From: Tannerella sp.
GTDB lineage: Bacteria > Bacteroidota > Bacteroidia > Bacteroidales > Tannerellaceae
Length of the DNA stretch: 14,309 nucleotides
Reading direction: 5' to 3'
Assembly: GCA_031268395.1 (NCBI GenBank)
Contig: JAIRXI010000213.1
Span: forward strand, 1-14,309
Shown here: positions 13,186-14,309 of the stretch, piece after piece
How the letters are laid out: each line of letters opens with the position of its first letter
Position numbering within the stretch: position 1 is the stretch's first letter
Position numbers and translations under genes: made by a program
Notes under the pieces: model-generated
Seen by the model: only the letters and a program-made list of their open reading frames with translations
Databases searched by the model: none
What the model was told of the DNA's origin: nothing

Positions 13186-13315
13186 TTTGTTTGATTTTAT
13201 GAATTACTATGATTTGAAGCGGCTTCCTGCTGCGTGTCCTCACAATCAAAACTATGATTTATCTGATTGTATGAATCACTATGATTGGCAGTGACTTCCT
13301 GCGCTGTATCCTCAC
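13172..13315 (+). repeat. 72-bp tandem duplication covering the stop codon of the 12196 gene
   Basis: Units 13172-13243 and 13244-13315 abut exactly and match at 60 of 72 positions by hand alignment. Each begins AATCAAAACTATGATTT and ends TCCTCAC, and each has an internal ATGATT-rich near-repeat. The first unit contains the last codons and TGA of the upstream gene, so the second holds a silent copy of that gene end. The following bases (about 13318-13340, CTGTCCATCCTGTTAATC) resemble another short motif common between genes in Bacteroidetes, judged from memory. Confidence 0.75.
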
Positions 13316-13336
13316 AGCAATTCTGTCCATCCTGTT

Positions 13337-14309
13337 AATCGTAACTCCAATGTAGGCAACCGGACACTCGACTATTTCGGCGTCGGCGAACCGGTGGGTC
13401 TCCGGCGAAACAGGCGCGATCGGTATCAAAGCATCGCAACTGGGCAACCGCAAACTGACTTGGGAAACGACGTCCGAGTTGAATGTCGGCCTTGACCTCG
13501 GATTCATAAACAATCGCTTCAATCTGACGCTCGAATATTACAATCGCGTAATTTCAAACCTGCTGGTTACCGGAAAAGCCCTTCCGTCGTACAACGAACT
13601 GACATCCATAGCCGCCAACATCGGCCAAACGCAGGGCCGTGGATTTGAACTGACGCTCAACACGGAAAACGTCGTGCGGAAAGACTTCCGGTGGACGACC
13701 GACTTCACGTTCTACACCTACAAAGACCGCTGGAAAGAGCGCGACCCGAACTGGAAGCCTGCCGCCTATCAGTCGGTCGACGATCCGATCCGCTCCATTT
13801 ATACCTGCGTGTCCGATGGATTGCTTCAATCCGGGGAAAAAGCGCCCGCATGGCAATCGGCTTTGCTTCCGGGACAGATTAAAATCAAGAACCTGAAGGA
13901 TGAAGAAAGCGCTCCCAATGTCTATGACCAGTACGACCAGATCCTGCTCGGCTCGTCGGATCCCGCTTTCACGCTCGGTTTCAACAATACGCTGAAATAT
14001 AAGAAACTTGACTTCAATATATATTTCTATGGAGACATCAACCGGTGGATGGGTGCGAGTTATTATGACAGCAACTTGGGTGGTCCCTATAGCCAGAACG
14101 CATCGCAAAAAGCATTTGAAGTCTGGCGGCATGACAATCAGCAGACGACCGTGCGCAGCCCGCTGGCCATATCGTATCCGGAAGGCGATTACTATTACAG
14201 GAAGATTTCCTATATACGCTGCCGTAACATCATGCTCGGATATACGTTTGCCATACCGAAAGTGGCGAACAGTTTCCGGGTGTATGCCGATGTGAACAAT
14301 CCGTTTATC
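13337..14309 (+). pseudogene. SusC/RagA-like TonB-dependent receptor, 5'-truncated and frameshifted fragment
   Basis: SusC-family proteins are outer-membrane TonB-dependent porins that import glycans or peptides with a SusD lipoprotein. Only part of the C-terminal barrel is present. From about 13386 one frame stays open to the window edge (about 308 codons), with SusC hallmarks: SQLGNRKLTWETTSELNVGL, INNRFNLTLEYYNRVISNLL, GRGFELTLNTENV, PAFTLGFNNTLKYKKLDFN, and ISYIRCRNIMLGYTF near the end. Just upstream, NSNVGNRTLDYFGVG is read in a different frame (about 13340-13384), so a one-base insertion or two-base loss lies near 13385; in the main frame there is a stop (TAG) at 13353. Signal peptide, plug and most of the barrel are missing, and no start codon is evident. 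It runs off the window, so its 3' end is unknown. A decayed remnant or a recombination cassette are both possible. Confidence 0.8.

Noticed and set aside
13554..14132. 192-codon minus-strand ORF, and a 95-codon plus-strand ORF at 14008-14295
   Set aside because: Both are out of frame with the SusC-like reading frame, which carries recognisable family motifs throughout.

Overview
The window looks like chromosome from a member of the Bacteroidales. Three things point there: Bacteroidetes-type promoters (TAnnTTTG boxes, one with TTTTG 19 nt upstream), starts without clear Shine-Dalgarno sequences, and a SusC/RagA-type receptor fragment at the right edge. Genus cannot be told from the sequence alone.

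Layout. (1) 1-300: three copies of a GC-rich hairpin repeat in a larger inverted arrangement. (2) 344-2621, minus strand: a housekeeping operon pdxS-pdxT-trmB (pyridoxal phosphate synthase and tRNA m7G46 methyltransferase) with a good promoter at 2655-2686. (3) 2622-3165: AT-rich intergenic region. (4) 3166-10932, plus strand: a phospho-signalling locus in three transcription blocks. Block A is a stand-alone LytTR DNA-binding protein overlapping a membrane FHA/zinc-ribbon protein. Block B is a very acidic 72-aa protein, a zinc-ribbon/FHA protein and a PP2C phosphatase. Block C is a transmembrane Ser/Thr kinase, a secreted TPR/Sel1-like protein with a probable beta-rich C-terminal half, and a lipoprotein with FN3-like and Kelch-like repeats. 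(5) 10933-11571: a REP/MITE-like repeat cluster built on the palindromic motif TGCGAGGAACGAAGCAATC, then AT-rich DNA with two hairpins. (6) 11572-12168: a doubtful ORF holding a terminator-like hairpin and a 21-bp-periodic array of TCAC-N4-GTGA dyads. (7) 12196-13185: an unrecognised 329-aa protein. (8) 13172-13315: a 72-bp tandem duplication covering that gene's stop codon. (9) 13337-14309: a 5'-truncated, frameshifted SusC-like C-terminal fragment running off the window.

How the genes may work together (inference). The kinase and PP2C would write and erase Ser/Thr phosphorylation, and the two FHA proteins would read it. The acidic protein has two TxxD sites and is a candidate phospho-ligand. 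The kinase's periplasmic tail and the two following exported proteins extend the pathway to the cell envelope. The LytTR protein could supply transcriptional control; a 21-bp-spaced direct repeat in front of block B is a candidate binding site. This locus and the helically phased dyad array are the two items most worth following up.
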